Positions 48,586-59,402 of a stretch of 64,000 nt of DNA are shown here, piece by piece. Both the position numbers and the translations under genes were made by a program. This DNA comes from Chromera velia. Taxonomy: Eukaryota > Sar > Chromeraceae. The notes below the pieces were generated by a model. It ran no database searches and was not told where the DNA came from. It saw only the letters and a list, made by a program, of their open reading frames with translations. The stretch is from NCBI GenBank assembly GCA_018398765.1, contig JAHBMJ010005834.1, forward strand, positions 43,590-107,589. The letters are read 5' to 3'. Position 1 is the first letter of the stretch; each line of letters opens with the position of its first letter.

Positions 48586-50411
48586 GTTCTGTCTGTCGGT
48601 CTATTGTTTTGTCTGTCGGTCTATGCTTCTGCCCGTCTCTGACCAGTAGCAGTTGTCCCAAGGCCAAGTCGGTGTGGGGCCGTCGATGATTTCTGCATCC
48701 TCTGGAACGTCCTCGGGCAGCATGCACTGGGCAAGGAACTGCAGACACGAGGGCAGACAGACAGGGACAGGCGGCAATCAATTCGAAGGCGAAGAAAGCG
48801 AAGGAGAACGAAGAAACAGGCCCAACGGGAAAAGAGTCCTTGACAGCAACTCCTCGGTTCCACGTGTCCATAGGGTCGAGCGATCCCTTCATGCGCCTTT
48901 CTTCCTTTCTGTCTTTTTGCCTGCCTGTCTGCCTACCTGCTTGTCTGCCTCCCCACAGCTAGCCCTACCGACCTGATGCTTCTTCACGCAGAGCATATCG
49001 TCGTCACACTTTCCCATCCAGGTACAGGGGGAGCCCTCCCATCCGAGCTCGATGTGCTCCTCGTACTCCCAGTCTGCAAACAGACAGTTAGAGAGGCACA
49101 AAGGTGTTTGAACAACAAGAAAGAACAAGTTTCTTTCAGGGCAACTTCAATTCTGTATGGATGTATGTAAAAGCAAGGAGGCAGAAAATGAGAGGGGAAC
49201 GGGCTGGCGAGAGGACATGGTGCTACCATGCTTCGATGAATTCTAACTACAATCAGCAGCATTTAGAGGATCAGTTGGCAGGACGCGATTGCATATGTAG
49301 CCAGACGTAGCGAAAGAAAAGGCTGAGCATAAATGAACACGCAAAATATCATCAAGGTAAAAGCTAGGGGACTTAATCCAGAAATGGGGTGGGAGGCAAC
49401 AGACATGCAAACCTTCAAAAGGGGGGAGAAGCTTCCTCACTCAATCATTCACCCACTAGCTCGCATACGCACTCACTTTTACAGTGCATGTCGAATTCGT
49501 GCGTCTTGAGCGCTTTGGACTTTTCTCCGCCGCCGTCCCCGCCCTGTTCCTCCTCACAGACCGTCACGAGGTGCATCTTCTCGGGGGGCACCGCCCTCTC
49601 CAGGAGGTCCCACGTGTAGTGGGAAGCCAGAGGGGATCCGTCAGGACCCGTGAACAGCCACATGCCTGCCATGTTCTCATTCACCCTGCAGAGACCAGTC
49701 ATTTGTCAAGACATGCGAGAGTGAACGCAAGATATTCATAGAGGACAGATACGCCTTCCTGTATTTTCCACGGAAGAGGAAGACAAGGAATCCACAGAGC
49801 ACAGAAAAAGTCTGTACAGCCTCAGGAAAAAATACAAGCGCACGTCTGAAATAGATGGAGCCATGCGAGAGCGAATTCACGAAACAACTGTTGTTCGAAG
49901 GTCAGACGCTCATGCGCAGCTCACGTACGCACTTTGCAAGCCAGGTGGTGTCGTTGTTCTTGGCGCTTTCCAAGATAGCTTCTTGCAGCTCTGAGTCGTC
50001 CTCGACGTACGACAACTTGGCGCCGCTTTCGTAGTCCTCAAAATGGGCCCACTTGGTGCCGCTCTCGTCATCTCCTCCGGTCGTCATCTTGAAGGCCCTC
50101 GCTTTGTTTTCCGGAAACAGAACCTTCATCTCGGGGCACTTGGTCACGACGCTGACGTCCTCGGGGGGCATCAGCGTGCATGTCATCGGGCTCTCAGCTT
50201 TCCCACATGGAACGGAAGAGAGCACAGTCAATGCCGTGAGGCACAGGGCACAACTCAGGGAGAGTTTGTGGCTTTTCACGTGATTCGCATGGCATGGAGA
50301 ACAGTGGGATACATCTGTTGCAGACACACTCTCCGAGGAAGAGCGCGCTTGGTGCTGGCCGCACTTGTGGCCGTGTGCAAGATGGTTACCGTCACGGCAC
50401 ATGACTGCCAA
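42088..50411 (-). CDS. Secreted cysteine-rich protein with AP-repeat segment, 16 exons, 1044 residues
   Basis: Exons: 50411-49933, 49685-49477, 49073-48973, 48738-48644, 48143-48012, 47675-47413, 47120-46900, 46691-46423, 46094-45974, 45632-45582, 45194-45017, 44460-44192, 43860-43748, 43450-43306, 42920-42741, 42396-42088. All sixteen join in phase to a UAA. A hydrophobic stretch ([18 protein letters not shown]) is a probable signal or anchor about 50 residues in. Two Cys modules resemble fungal-type cellulose-binding or related domains: [13 protein letters not shown] then LAQC, and [15 protein letters not shown] then YARC. A middle segment repeats AP every few residues ([20 protein letters not shown]). 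The C-terminus has [19 protein letters not shown] and an acidic end. Function unknown; an extracellular or cell-wall role is inference. The N-terminal start is the least certain part. Confidence 0.75.
44728..45009. repeat. Interrupted GACA array in an intron of the secreted-protein gene
   Basis: GACA/GATA tetranucleotides interrupted several times by CTATAT-containing units. The unit TTTCTTCTTCTCCCTTCTTT occurs at 44697 and again at 44931, so part of the flank was copied into the array. Confidence 0.85.
46118..46181. repeat. CATT tetranucleotide repeat in an intron of the secreted-protein gene
   Basis: About fifteen ATTC units, nearly pure, just upstream (sense) of the exon starting at 46094. 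Confidence 0.8.
47191..47272. repeat. (CA)n-(GA)n microsatellite in an intron of the secreted-protein gene
   Basis: Plus-strand (CA)n then (GA)n; sense strand (CT)n then (GT)n, about 70 bases before the acceptor at 47121. Confidence 0.8.
48305..48605. repeat. GTCT tetranucleotide array, about 300 bp, in an intron of the secreted-protein gene
   Basis: Long GTCT run with CTTGTTCT and GTCC variants. The sense strand reads GACA, the opposite orientation to the array at 44728-45009 in the same gene. Confidence 0.85.
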
Positions 50412-51147
50412 GCACGATCACAGGACAGAGAGATCTTGTCTTGGTGGCCAACTGATTGGATTTCAGCGGCAGGTTACGAAACACGGGAACGAAGCAGTTG
50501 CTGAACGCAGGAGGCGGCTCTGCAGGAAAGAGATTTTCCACAAGGGTTTGCAGTTGGGAAGCTACCTCTTCGACAGTCAGCTGATGGATCAGAAGAATGA
50601 AGCAGCTGTAGGGTTAATTCTCTCTCTATTTTCACGAATTTTATAGTGGTTCCATCGATGCATGTCATTTCTTCGTGTCTTTTTCGACGCGCGCACAACG
50701 CCGACTTTCCGGCACGTAACCGAATTCGCGAAGACAAAATTAAGTCGCAGGGGGCGGTCGCACACACTCCGGGCACCAACCCCAAAGAGGCCCTAGGAAA
50801 AAAATGAGCATAAAAGGCCGGCGCGGCTCGCCGAACGTGCGCACATTCTGGACAGCTAACTAAGTACATACAAACCAGCCGCTCGGTCAAGCCACACTGG
50901 CTGAGTCATAGAATGTACCTGCAGTAACTGGCAGTTGGTTAATTCTAGCTGATTTAGATTTGTTCAAATTTCATCAACTTTGTTCCTTCTATTTTGTTAC
51001 ACAATTTTGTATGCATTAAACAACTTCCACACAAAATTTCTACATAATTTTTAACCTTAAAAAATTAAAAGCTCAGCAAGCCCACTTTTTTTTCTTCTTT
51101 TCTATATGTAAGCTATGAAGTTTTTAGAATCAATCAAAATGCTGCCA

Positions 51148-51196
51148 TCTTCGGTGGCCTACGGCCGTCTTCGATCAAGATTAAAACCATCTTCGA
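51148..51196. repeat. 49-bp dispersed repeat, copy A (copy B at 52576-52624)
   Basis: The two copies share 43 of 49 positions by my count (core CTTCGATCAAGA, then ACCATCTTCG). Around copy B, related GGCGGCC/TTCGG motifs extend over 52500-52640, suggesting an older tandem. Confidence 0.65.
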
Positions 51197-51523
51197 CACT
51201 CCCTGCATTTTCACTAGTATAAAAAATGTATTGCATTCCAATTGCATTCTTAGGAGCCGCGCACTAAAGATTATTGGAAACCTGGTTTCCAAAGGGGGGG
51301 GGGAGAGGTGGTTTATAATTTGTCGACTGCCTAGGTCGGACCCCCCTAGGAACCCCCCTTCCCTCAAATGATTGAAAACGTTGCTTCTATTAAAACACTG
51401 ATCACTAAATTCAATTTGGACATCTAATGAAAATGCATGTATGTTGCGACATTCATCAAGGGGCCTCAGACTTCAAAAATGGCTCGCACTGAGGAGGAGA
51501 GAGGTGCCTTTTTCCATCCATCC

Positions 51524-51900
51524 CTCCGCATTCTATTACTCAATCTATCTATCCATCCCTCCGGCCCTCACTCACTCCATCCATCCCTCCCTCACTCACT
51601 CCATCACTCCTCCGTCCGTCCGTCCGTCCTTCACTCCATGCATCAATCCATCCGTCACTCACTCCATCTATCCATCCATCCCTCACTCACTCCATGATCA
51701 CTCCATCCATCCACCCATCCATTCCTCCTCACTTCATCCCTCCATCCACCTATCCATCCCTCACTCACTCCATCCATGCATCCCTCAATATCTCTCACTC
51801 GTTCCATCATTCGATCCATCCATCCATCCATCCACCCACCCACCCACCCATCCATCCATCCCTCCGTCTATCCATCCATCCATCCATCCGTCCATCAGAG
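51524..51900. repeat. CCAT/CCTC/CACT tetranucleotide array
   Basis: Imperfect tetranucleotide repeats, dominated by CCAT and TCAC units, over about 375 bp. Long ORFs in all frames here are artefacts. Confidence 0.85.
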
Positions 51901-53007
51901 CATTGAGTGCAAAGAAAACTAGAAAGAAAACCAACGGAGAGCATGCATGCATGCATACATTGAGTGAAAGAAACTTAAGGCAACGGAGAGCATTGAGTGG
52001 AAAGAAAGGCACCTTGTTCTCCACAGCTCCACCACATTTTCTTCAGACGGCGGATGGAGAGCTTCTGGAAGCTCCCCACTCACCGCGGTAACGGGTTTCT
52101 AACACCAGATCTCCAAATTCAACACATCAGATACTAAGTCTGTCAGTCTGAGACGGTTACCCTCTCTTGGTAAACTTGGACACTTCAACACTGTTTGAGC
52201 CTGCTTTCTGCCTTGCTCTCCAGCTCACTGAGTCCACTGTCCATACTTCTGCAAGAATCCGTGTGAACAGGCGACACTGCCCAGAAGAATATCGGCGAAG
52301 AAAAGGCTGCAACATAATTACACTTATCTAAGGTGATATATATATCGGTTTGATGCTCGCGCTACGCGCGCGTGATGCTAGCATGCATGCATGCATGCAG
52401 GCGCTGATTTTTTTTTGTGCAGCCTGCATGCATATACGTTGTGGCGACGCCGCGTTTTGCACCTTGACTGCATGCGCGTTAGGTCTGACGCGTGCGTTCA
52501 TCTTCGGCGCCGCCGGCACGGCCTTCGGCCGCTCGTTAGCCGCCTTCGGCGGCCTTCAATCAAGACATACGATTTTCTTCGGCGGCCTCCGGCCGCCTTC
52601 GATCAAGACTAAGACCATCTTCGGCAGCCTTTGATCAAGCGTAGCTTAGTGTCAGGGGGGTAGCAAGTTATAACGCAACACCTAGCAGCCCATCAGCAAT
52701 CATCATTATATATGGTCATCATAATACGTGATCGCTAGCTATTACCATCAGCTACCATCAGCCAGTAGGTATTTTTGTAGGTGACAAGCGTTTAACGGTA
52801 ACAGTGCCACAACATACGAGGCACTTTAGTTTTTAGAAGAGCATTCTACATTTTTTAAAGTTTTTTTTACGGCTTTGCTGCCTAGATACACATACAGTCG
52901 ACTATTAAACTATAATTTAAAAAAAAACATATAAGATTTTAATACCAGGGGGGGGGGTGTACGGGTATAAACAATTGTACTATCAGTACAATTTTCCTAC
53001 TGGTATA

Positions 53008-53051
53008 CTCCACTCTAGCAAAGCCAACTTCATTCATTCATTCATTCATTC
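53008..53051 (-). repeat. Dispersed 44-bp repeat, copy B (inverted)
   Basis: Reverse complement of 29928-29971: CTCCACTCTAGCAAAGCC followed by five ATTC units. Flanking sequence differs between the copies. Confidence 0.7.
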
Positions 53052-53380
53052 ACTACTTCCAACTTACGGTTAAATTACCTATTGTTTTCAATATTTAAAC
53101 GTATGAAAAAAATGTAACTCGCTCGTCATTATCAAAAACAGACTAAAAAAAAAAAATCAAGACGTAGTTCAAGACTTACTAAATAATCTAAATTTGACTT
53201 AGTTGTCAATTCGATAACTGCACTTCACTTCTGAGTTCTAGTCTCACTTGAATTCTTCGCCACTGCCCACGGTGGTGTGGTTGCTCCAACATACTCCAAC
53301 ACAATAATACGAGAGAACCCAATTGTATGCACACACGGGGATCGCTTTCTACTTCTTGCCTTCAACTTCAACCGCTTCCT

Positions 53381-55957
53381 TCATAGCGTGTCTTCGCTCC
53401 CAGCCTCTGAGTGCGATTCCACTCCATCCCCAGTTTTTCGCAGTAACCTCCGCGACGGTTTCACATGCTGCACTGATTCTCCTGAAATGATGGGCTTCTC
53501 ACAATCAGTCGGCGACTCGCACTTCGTCGCAACGTCCGTGCCCCCCCCCCGACCCCCCGACCCGGGGACCAGGCGAACTTCCGCCGCATCACGAATCACG
53601 GCAACCCTCCGCCTCTCTACTCCTCCAATCCAAACGCCCTCCCGAATTTTCTCATTCATCAAAAGAGCCGCAGGAATCACCCCCAAAACAATCAAAATAC
53701 CCAGTGTTGCCAAAAAAGCACCTCTGTAACAACCCGCACCGTAGCAGTGCCCCTTTGCATCTGCTTGGGCGTCATAAACCCGACCGAATACCAAGCCGTA
53801 AGCAAAGCCAAACCAGGCGGCAATCGTGGTCATCACCCCCCAATTCAACGCAAAATTTTCGGACCCAAATTGATCCGAAATGTAAGATGAGTAAAGAGAG
53901 AACGAAGCGCCATACTGCAGTCCCGCACACACCGCACAAACAAAAAGAGCTTCTTTCACAATCAGCACAAGCGGGAGGCACTGTGCCACCCCAGTGATAC
54001 AGATACAAACCAAAATGCACGCTCTCCGCGTAAACCCGTATTGATGCAGAGCGTAATCAGATGCTAATCCAATGAGAATTCGTCCAGCAAAACTGCTGAA
54101 CGACAGCGTAGACACCAACGCATCTTTATAGTTTTCCCACTCTTTCGCGTTCCCTTCGTCCACAGGTCCAAACAGGCTCTTGCCCATCGACGAAACCGAA
54201 CCGATGAACATCAACCCTGGTCCAGTCAGAGATCCAAAGATAATCAATGACAGCAGATACTCACGTGTTCGCACATCTGCCCACTGTCCCTTCACCCTCT
54301 TCTGCTGACTGCTGCTTTCATCTCCACCAGCCACAGCGACTATCGGCCCCGCCCCTCCCTCTTCCCCACCCCCGCTCGAGTTCACTTGCACTTCTCTCCC
54401 CTCTCCTGACCCCACAGGTCCCCTCTCCACACTCACTACAGGTCCACTGCTAGACGAACTTGACTCACGAGACGGCGTACGGCTCTCAGGCTCATCGCTC
54501 AGTCTCTCTGTGCGGTCGTCAATCTTTTTCTTCCGTCTGACAAATAGGGACGACAGACCGAAAGAGCACGCCGCGAAGATTGCACCGAAAATAAAAAAAC
54601 CCAACGCGCTGCCGGGAAACAACAGTCCCGACGCCTTCGACAGCACAAGAGGAGACATCGCATACCCGGCCATAAGAACGCCCATGATGATTCCCTTCCG
54701 GTTCGGGGGACTGTTCAACGCTATCGCTGCGATCGGCCCCGTCGCACCGATCACACCCCCCAACCCTGTCAGGCTGACGTACACAATCATGAACTCGACC
54801 TGAGTGGCCGGAATCTGCTTGCTGTAAGTCAACGCGATCAGAATCTGGCCCCCGGTCCTGCAAAGAAACCATGTGCATGGTATCGCGGTCGAATTCAGCC
54901 GTCGATCAGAAAAGTGAGACTGACAGGTGCAGGTGCATTCAGTAAAGCATAAAAATCAAGGCAGACACAACGTACGGGGAGAATTCGCCCTCATTCTTTC
55001 AAGCAATTGTGCGCGGCATGTGGAAAGACCATGAGCTGCCTATTCCAATGATCTTCCTGCTTCGATCCTCAGCCGGCACAATAAGACTCGCACCCCAACT
55101 TCCATCTGACAGGAATCCCTGCGTCTTTTCTTCCCGTGAAGAAGAAAGGAAAATGAGGGGTCCAACGGCTGCGTCTTTTTTGTCTGCTGCCCCCCCTTTC
55201 TTTTTCTCGTGTGCGTCAACAGATGTTTGCTTCTGTTCAGATGCATCGACTCACATGAGGCCCGCCGCAATGATTTGGTTCCAGAAGAGGCCCAGAACGG
55301 GAAGGGCGGCGCCCGCCTGCATTCATCATCGTCGTGCGGTGAGATGCATGCTTGGGCACTCAATTCAATACGCCATCCACCCGGCAGTGGGAAGTGGAGA
55401 AGGACAACGATGAAAAGTAGAGGAGAGGGGCGAAGAGGAGACGCAGACCCCGACAGAGAGACTTGAAGTGTTCCAATGGGTCCATGGAGGGAAAAAGGGG
55501 AGGGAGGCGGCTATATTATTCTGGTGGCGAGGCCCGCGAAATCTGCATGAGACACGGAATAAGTGCGAAATAAGCGAGCAAGGGCGTGATATGATGGTGA
55601 GAGAGCTAGCTGAAAGGTCGAAAGGAAAAGAAGGAAGAGGGGACGGGAACGAGAGGAGATCATGGAGGGAGAATGGTGGGACACTCTCAAGGGAGATCCA
55701 CAGACAGCCTAGCTGCTTCGAGGGGGGAGTCCACTGCGTCCAAAAGGACTGACCAGAACTCCCGAGCAGTACATGCCGCTGTTTCCAAGCGCAGGGATCA
55801 GGTTGACTTCAGTCTGTGTGTACTGCAGTTGAGTCTTCAGGTCCTCAGAGAACACCCCGAAGGCATACGGCCAGCCAGCCATGACCAGAGCCAGCATTCC
55901 GGACGCGAACGTCACATAGGGGATCCAGGATGTGGGCGTGAGCACGACAGACTCCAT
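53381..55957 (-). CDS. Major facilitator superfamily transporter, nodulin-like (NLD) type
   Basis: Exons 55957-55754, 55316-55255 and 54857-53381 join in phase (donors GTCAGT and GTGAGT), giving 580 residues to UGA. About twelve membrane segments are visible. Family motifs are YAFGVFSEDLKTQL and ALGNSGMYCSGV in exon 1, GGVIGATGPIAAIALN and PPNRKGIIMGVLMAGYA in the first half, and DQFGSENFALNWGVMTT in the second half. A Ser/Gly-rich cytosolic loop of about 90 residues separates the halves, and the C-terminal tail is cytosolic. Relatives include plant nodulin-like and fungal monocarboxylate-type carriers; the substrate cannot be told. An ATG at 56029 would add 24 residues. Splicing and domain calls are firm. 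Confidence 0.85.
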
Positions 55958-58197
55958 CTTGAGAGTTCCAGAGGGAGAGGCGGTTCGGTTCTTCGATTCC
56001 TGGTCAAGACATGCAAGGTGAGTGAACAACTGCCCCGTCTACAGGACGGAACACAGAGACGGGGAGACGGACCTATAGCTGAAATCTCCGACTAACTCCG
56101 TCTTGAGCATACAAATCACTCGGGGGGGAACAACTGGCATCTTTCCTCGACAATCAGACGCACATCATGTCATGCAGCATCCGTCCGTCGGATGCCAGAT
56201 GATGCCGGATCATGCAAGGCCTGGATGCTTTCCAGGTTCTTGAACCTGGCCGGCACCTCTTCGATCGCATGAACTAGCTATATAGCTGCATGAGAGAAGA
56301 AACGTTGCATGCACTCGCTTTGCGCACCGGAAGAGTTAATTCTGCCTGGCACAATCCTGAATGCCAAATTCTTGTCAGACTCGATCGCCCGGTTTAGTGC
56401 AGTTTTCCACCTTCTTTCTACTTTTTTCTCTCTAGCTGTCTTTCCTTGCCCACCAAAATCTGGCCTTTGACCTCGCTCTGCCTCTTTTCCTCTGACCTCA
56501 AAAAAATTCTCGAAAACTATGGTAGAAAGCCGTCCGAAGTAGTCCGAAGCCTTTACGGATCGACTGGAATTAAATACACTGATAAAGGTTTTTCTATCTT
56601 CACAAAGGGTAGTCTTTGCCATTATGGCAAGGGAGAAAGAGATTATCAAATATTATCAAATTAAGTTTTACACTACCCTACGGGCTACCTCTGATCTCCC
56701 TCTTTCGTTTTTCTATCTTACCGTTGAAGCCACAACTGGCCCACAAGTGATAAGCTGCACATTGAAAGTGATCAATAAGCTTACTCCTAGAATCGAGACT
56801 AACAGGAAAAAGCAGAACCTTTAGACAAACTAGGTTAGGTCCGCCCCTCATATATGGAGACGCGGCATGCATAACAAAACCTTCGATCATCAGAAATATA
56901 CTAACTGGAATAACGCTCAGTAGACTCGTGTTATATCAATATGTATCAATCTTTTGATCCTTTAAAAATTAGTAATCCTTAGTAAGTGTCAGACTTAGTG
57001 TCCTGCCTTTTTCCCCACTCCATAACGCTCTTCATAAAACTCACCAGAGCAGTTGCATCCGTAAGATGGCTGCCAAGGCACTGTTATGATTACGACTTCC
57101 TGAATCTTAGACGTAAACAAAGGAGACTGTTCAGTCTCTTTCGTAACTGTTTCTAACCATGTGTTCATTGTCACTATTTAGTCTAGATATAAGGTAGTGT
57201 AAGGTGATTTTACTGGAAATAACTGGAAGGCCCGCCCCGTAGGTGTTTGACTGGCCGTCAGCTTTTCGGGGGCCAACTTGAGGCACCGTTCTTAGAACGC
57301 TAAATGCTTATAAATATACTTACATGCACAAAGCCCGCCAGAACAATTGCATCCACAAGAAACCTCCATAAACCTAAGTACCACTTGAAAGAATTTAATT
57401 AAGATGCTCCATATCTAGCTGTGACATCGTTATGACATCGTTTTTTAAGAGACTGTCTGCACGTGTAGTACTGATATGCACTGATGGTTAAGATGCCACC
57501 TAATTTGCGGCCTAAATGTGCGGCTAGGGCTTTCAAACCACCTAGCAAGACACCATATTAAAACGATCTACGCCTGCGGCATGGGCTTTCAAGCTTATCC
57601 CAAAATTTGGCTTCAACTTTCAAGTGGTACTACTTAGGTTCAGGGAGGTCCCGCAGGATAGCTACCGAGGCACTGTTTTGATTGCGACTTCCCGAATTTC
57701 AGATATGAACATACTACTAATACGACTTAAATGAGTCAGAATCTAGGTTAGAATAAGTTGAATTCATTTCATGCAGTTGACCTAGCTAGCAATTGACTGA
57801 TTTATTCAAATAATTAATGAAACTCTCAAGCTTTTAACAATTTTAATGTCAAAGCATTATATTGACTGTAATAAAAATGAAATAAATCAAGCCACTTCAA
57901 GCCTCGGACTAATAGCTAGCAACACAAAATGTTGCAAAAAGTGTTGTGGCATATCATGTTGTATGTGCAAAGATACATATGTGTATACGTGTCATTTCAT
58001 ATGACCTGCGGTCTAGCCTGCGGTCACTTGTGTTTACCTGTGTTGGTAGCCTGCGGATGGTTCGTCTTCTGGTTCCATCAACTCATCAATTGATCAGCCG
58101 GAGAAGCCTGCAGCCCCCCCGGCCCCCTCGGACGACTGAGCACCTGCTTCTGCCCCGACTCCTTCTTCTGCGTGCTGCACACATCAATGCATATATA
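55958..58197. other. Intergenic region with a degraded fold-back element
   Basis: GC-rich near the MFS gene, then AT-rich from about 56550. Short, diverged copies of a GAGGCACTGTT-TGATT motif occur near 57075 and 57680. Apart from the inverted repeats at 57363-57648 and the satellite that follows, no feature is supported. Confidence 0.5.
57363..57648. mobile_element. Degraded fold-back or MITE-like element
   Basis: 57363-57391 (CCTCCATAAACCTAAGTACC...) matches the reverse complement of 57617-57648 except for an ACT insertion and a few changes. About 225 bp lie between the arms. No target duplication could be read, so the true ends are unknown. Confidence 0.5.
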
Positions 58198-58753
58198 CCG
58201 GAGTGCATACAAGATTAAAATAAAACGGTTTTTGTCAACACCACCGGAGTGCATACAAGATTGAAAGAAAACGGCTTTTGCCAACACCACCGGAGTGCAT
58301 ACAAGATTGAAAGGAAACGGCTTTTGTCAACACCACCGGAGTGCATACAAGATTAAAAGGAAACGGCTTTTGTCAACACCACCGGAGTGCATACAAGATT
58401 GAAAGGAAACGGCTTTTGTCAACACCACCGGAGTGCATACAAGATTGAAAGAAAACGGCTTTTGTCAACACCACCAGAGTGCATACAAGATTGAAAGAAA
58501 ACGGCTTTTGTCAACACCACCGGAGTGCATACAAGATTGAAAGAAAACGGCTTTTGTCAACACCACCGGAGTGCATACAAGATTGAAAGAAAACGGCTTT
58601 TGCCAACACCACCGGCCGGAGTGCATACAAAATTAAAAGGAAACGGCTTTTGTCAACACCACCGGAGTGCATCCAAGATTGAAAGAACACGGCTTTTGTC
58701 AACACCACCGGAGTGCGTACAAGATTGAAAGAACACGGCTTTTGTCAACACCA
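58198..58753. repeat. 46-bp satellite, about 12 tandem copies
   Basis: The unit starts CCGGAGTGCATACAAGATT and ends TTTTGTCAACACCA. Copies differ at few positions (AAAG/GAAA, TTTGT/TTTGC), and one carries an extra CCGG. Because 46 is not a multiple of three, ORFs through it change frame and are not real genes. Confidence 0.9.
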
Positions 58754-58843
58754 CTATGCAGCCCCCACCATGCTCTGCACACGAAGACACCCATTACAAA
58801 ACCCCAAACCTCTGTGTTGGCAAAGGTGCCCTATTGCACTCCT

Positions 58844-58884
<41 letters not shown>

Positions 58885-59116
58885 GCTCCAGAGCAACCAC
58901 ACGTACGTAACAACTCAAAAAAGAAATGCGGGGATCCAAAAGACGTACGAACCCATTGAAACAGAGCACAAAAAAGAACCGGTGGGAAGACACCCGGAGA
59001 CAAACGTGCAACGACAATTGGCAGAGGGAAAACAAGGCAGACAAAGAAAGACAACTGAGGAGGTCCTCTTTCTCTGTCACCTACATTCGTCTCTCACACT
59101 CTCACACACACACACA

Positions 59117-59187
<71 letters not shown>

Positions 59188-59348
59188 TCAGGCAGAGAGA
59201 GAGAGAGAGAGAAAGTGAGGCAGAGAGACAAAAATGAAAACGTGAAACCACGCACGAACACACGAACACACACACACACACACACACTCACACTCACACG
59301 TACGCACGCACGCACGCACACAGACACACAGACACACAGACACACACA

Positions 59349-59397
<49 letters not shown>
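58754..59397. repeat. (CT)n, (CA)n and (GA)n microsatellites 3' of the PRMT gene
   Basis: A (CT)n run at 58846-58881, then (CA)n-(GA)n at 59094-59214 and a second (CA)n-(GA)n with GCAC units at 59264-59397. Both composites read (CT)n then (GT)n on the PRMT sense strand and begin only a few bases after its stop. Confidence 0.85.

Positions 59398-59402
<5 letters not shown>

Larger units (their letters stand above)
50412..53380. other. Repeat-rich intergenic region
   Basis: Holds an AT-rich block (50930-51130), two copies of a 49-bp dispersed repeat (51148-51196 and 52576-52624), a CCAT/CCTC array (51524-51900), GCAT runs (52380-52400), a second AT-rich block (52640-53260) and the inverted copy of the 44-bp repeat (53008-53051). 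No gene was found; the promoter of the secreted-protein gene should lie near 50412-50800. Confidence 0.55.

Noticed and set aside
48218-48892. Long ORFs through the GTCT, CCAT and CA repeat arrays
   Set aside because: Tetranucleotide and dinucleotide repeats lacking stops in several frames give long ORFs by composition alone.
58198-58753. CRISPR-like array
   Set aside because: The 46-bp units are contiguous, with no unique spacers, in a eukaryotic genome.
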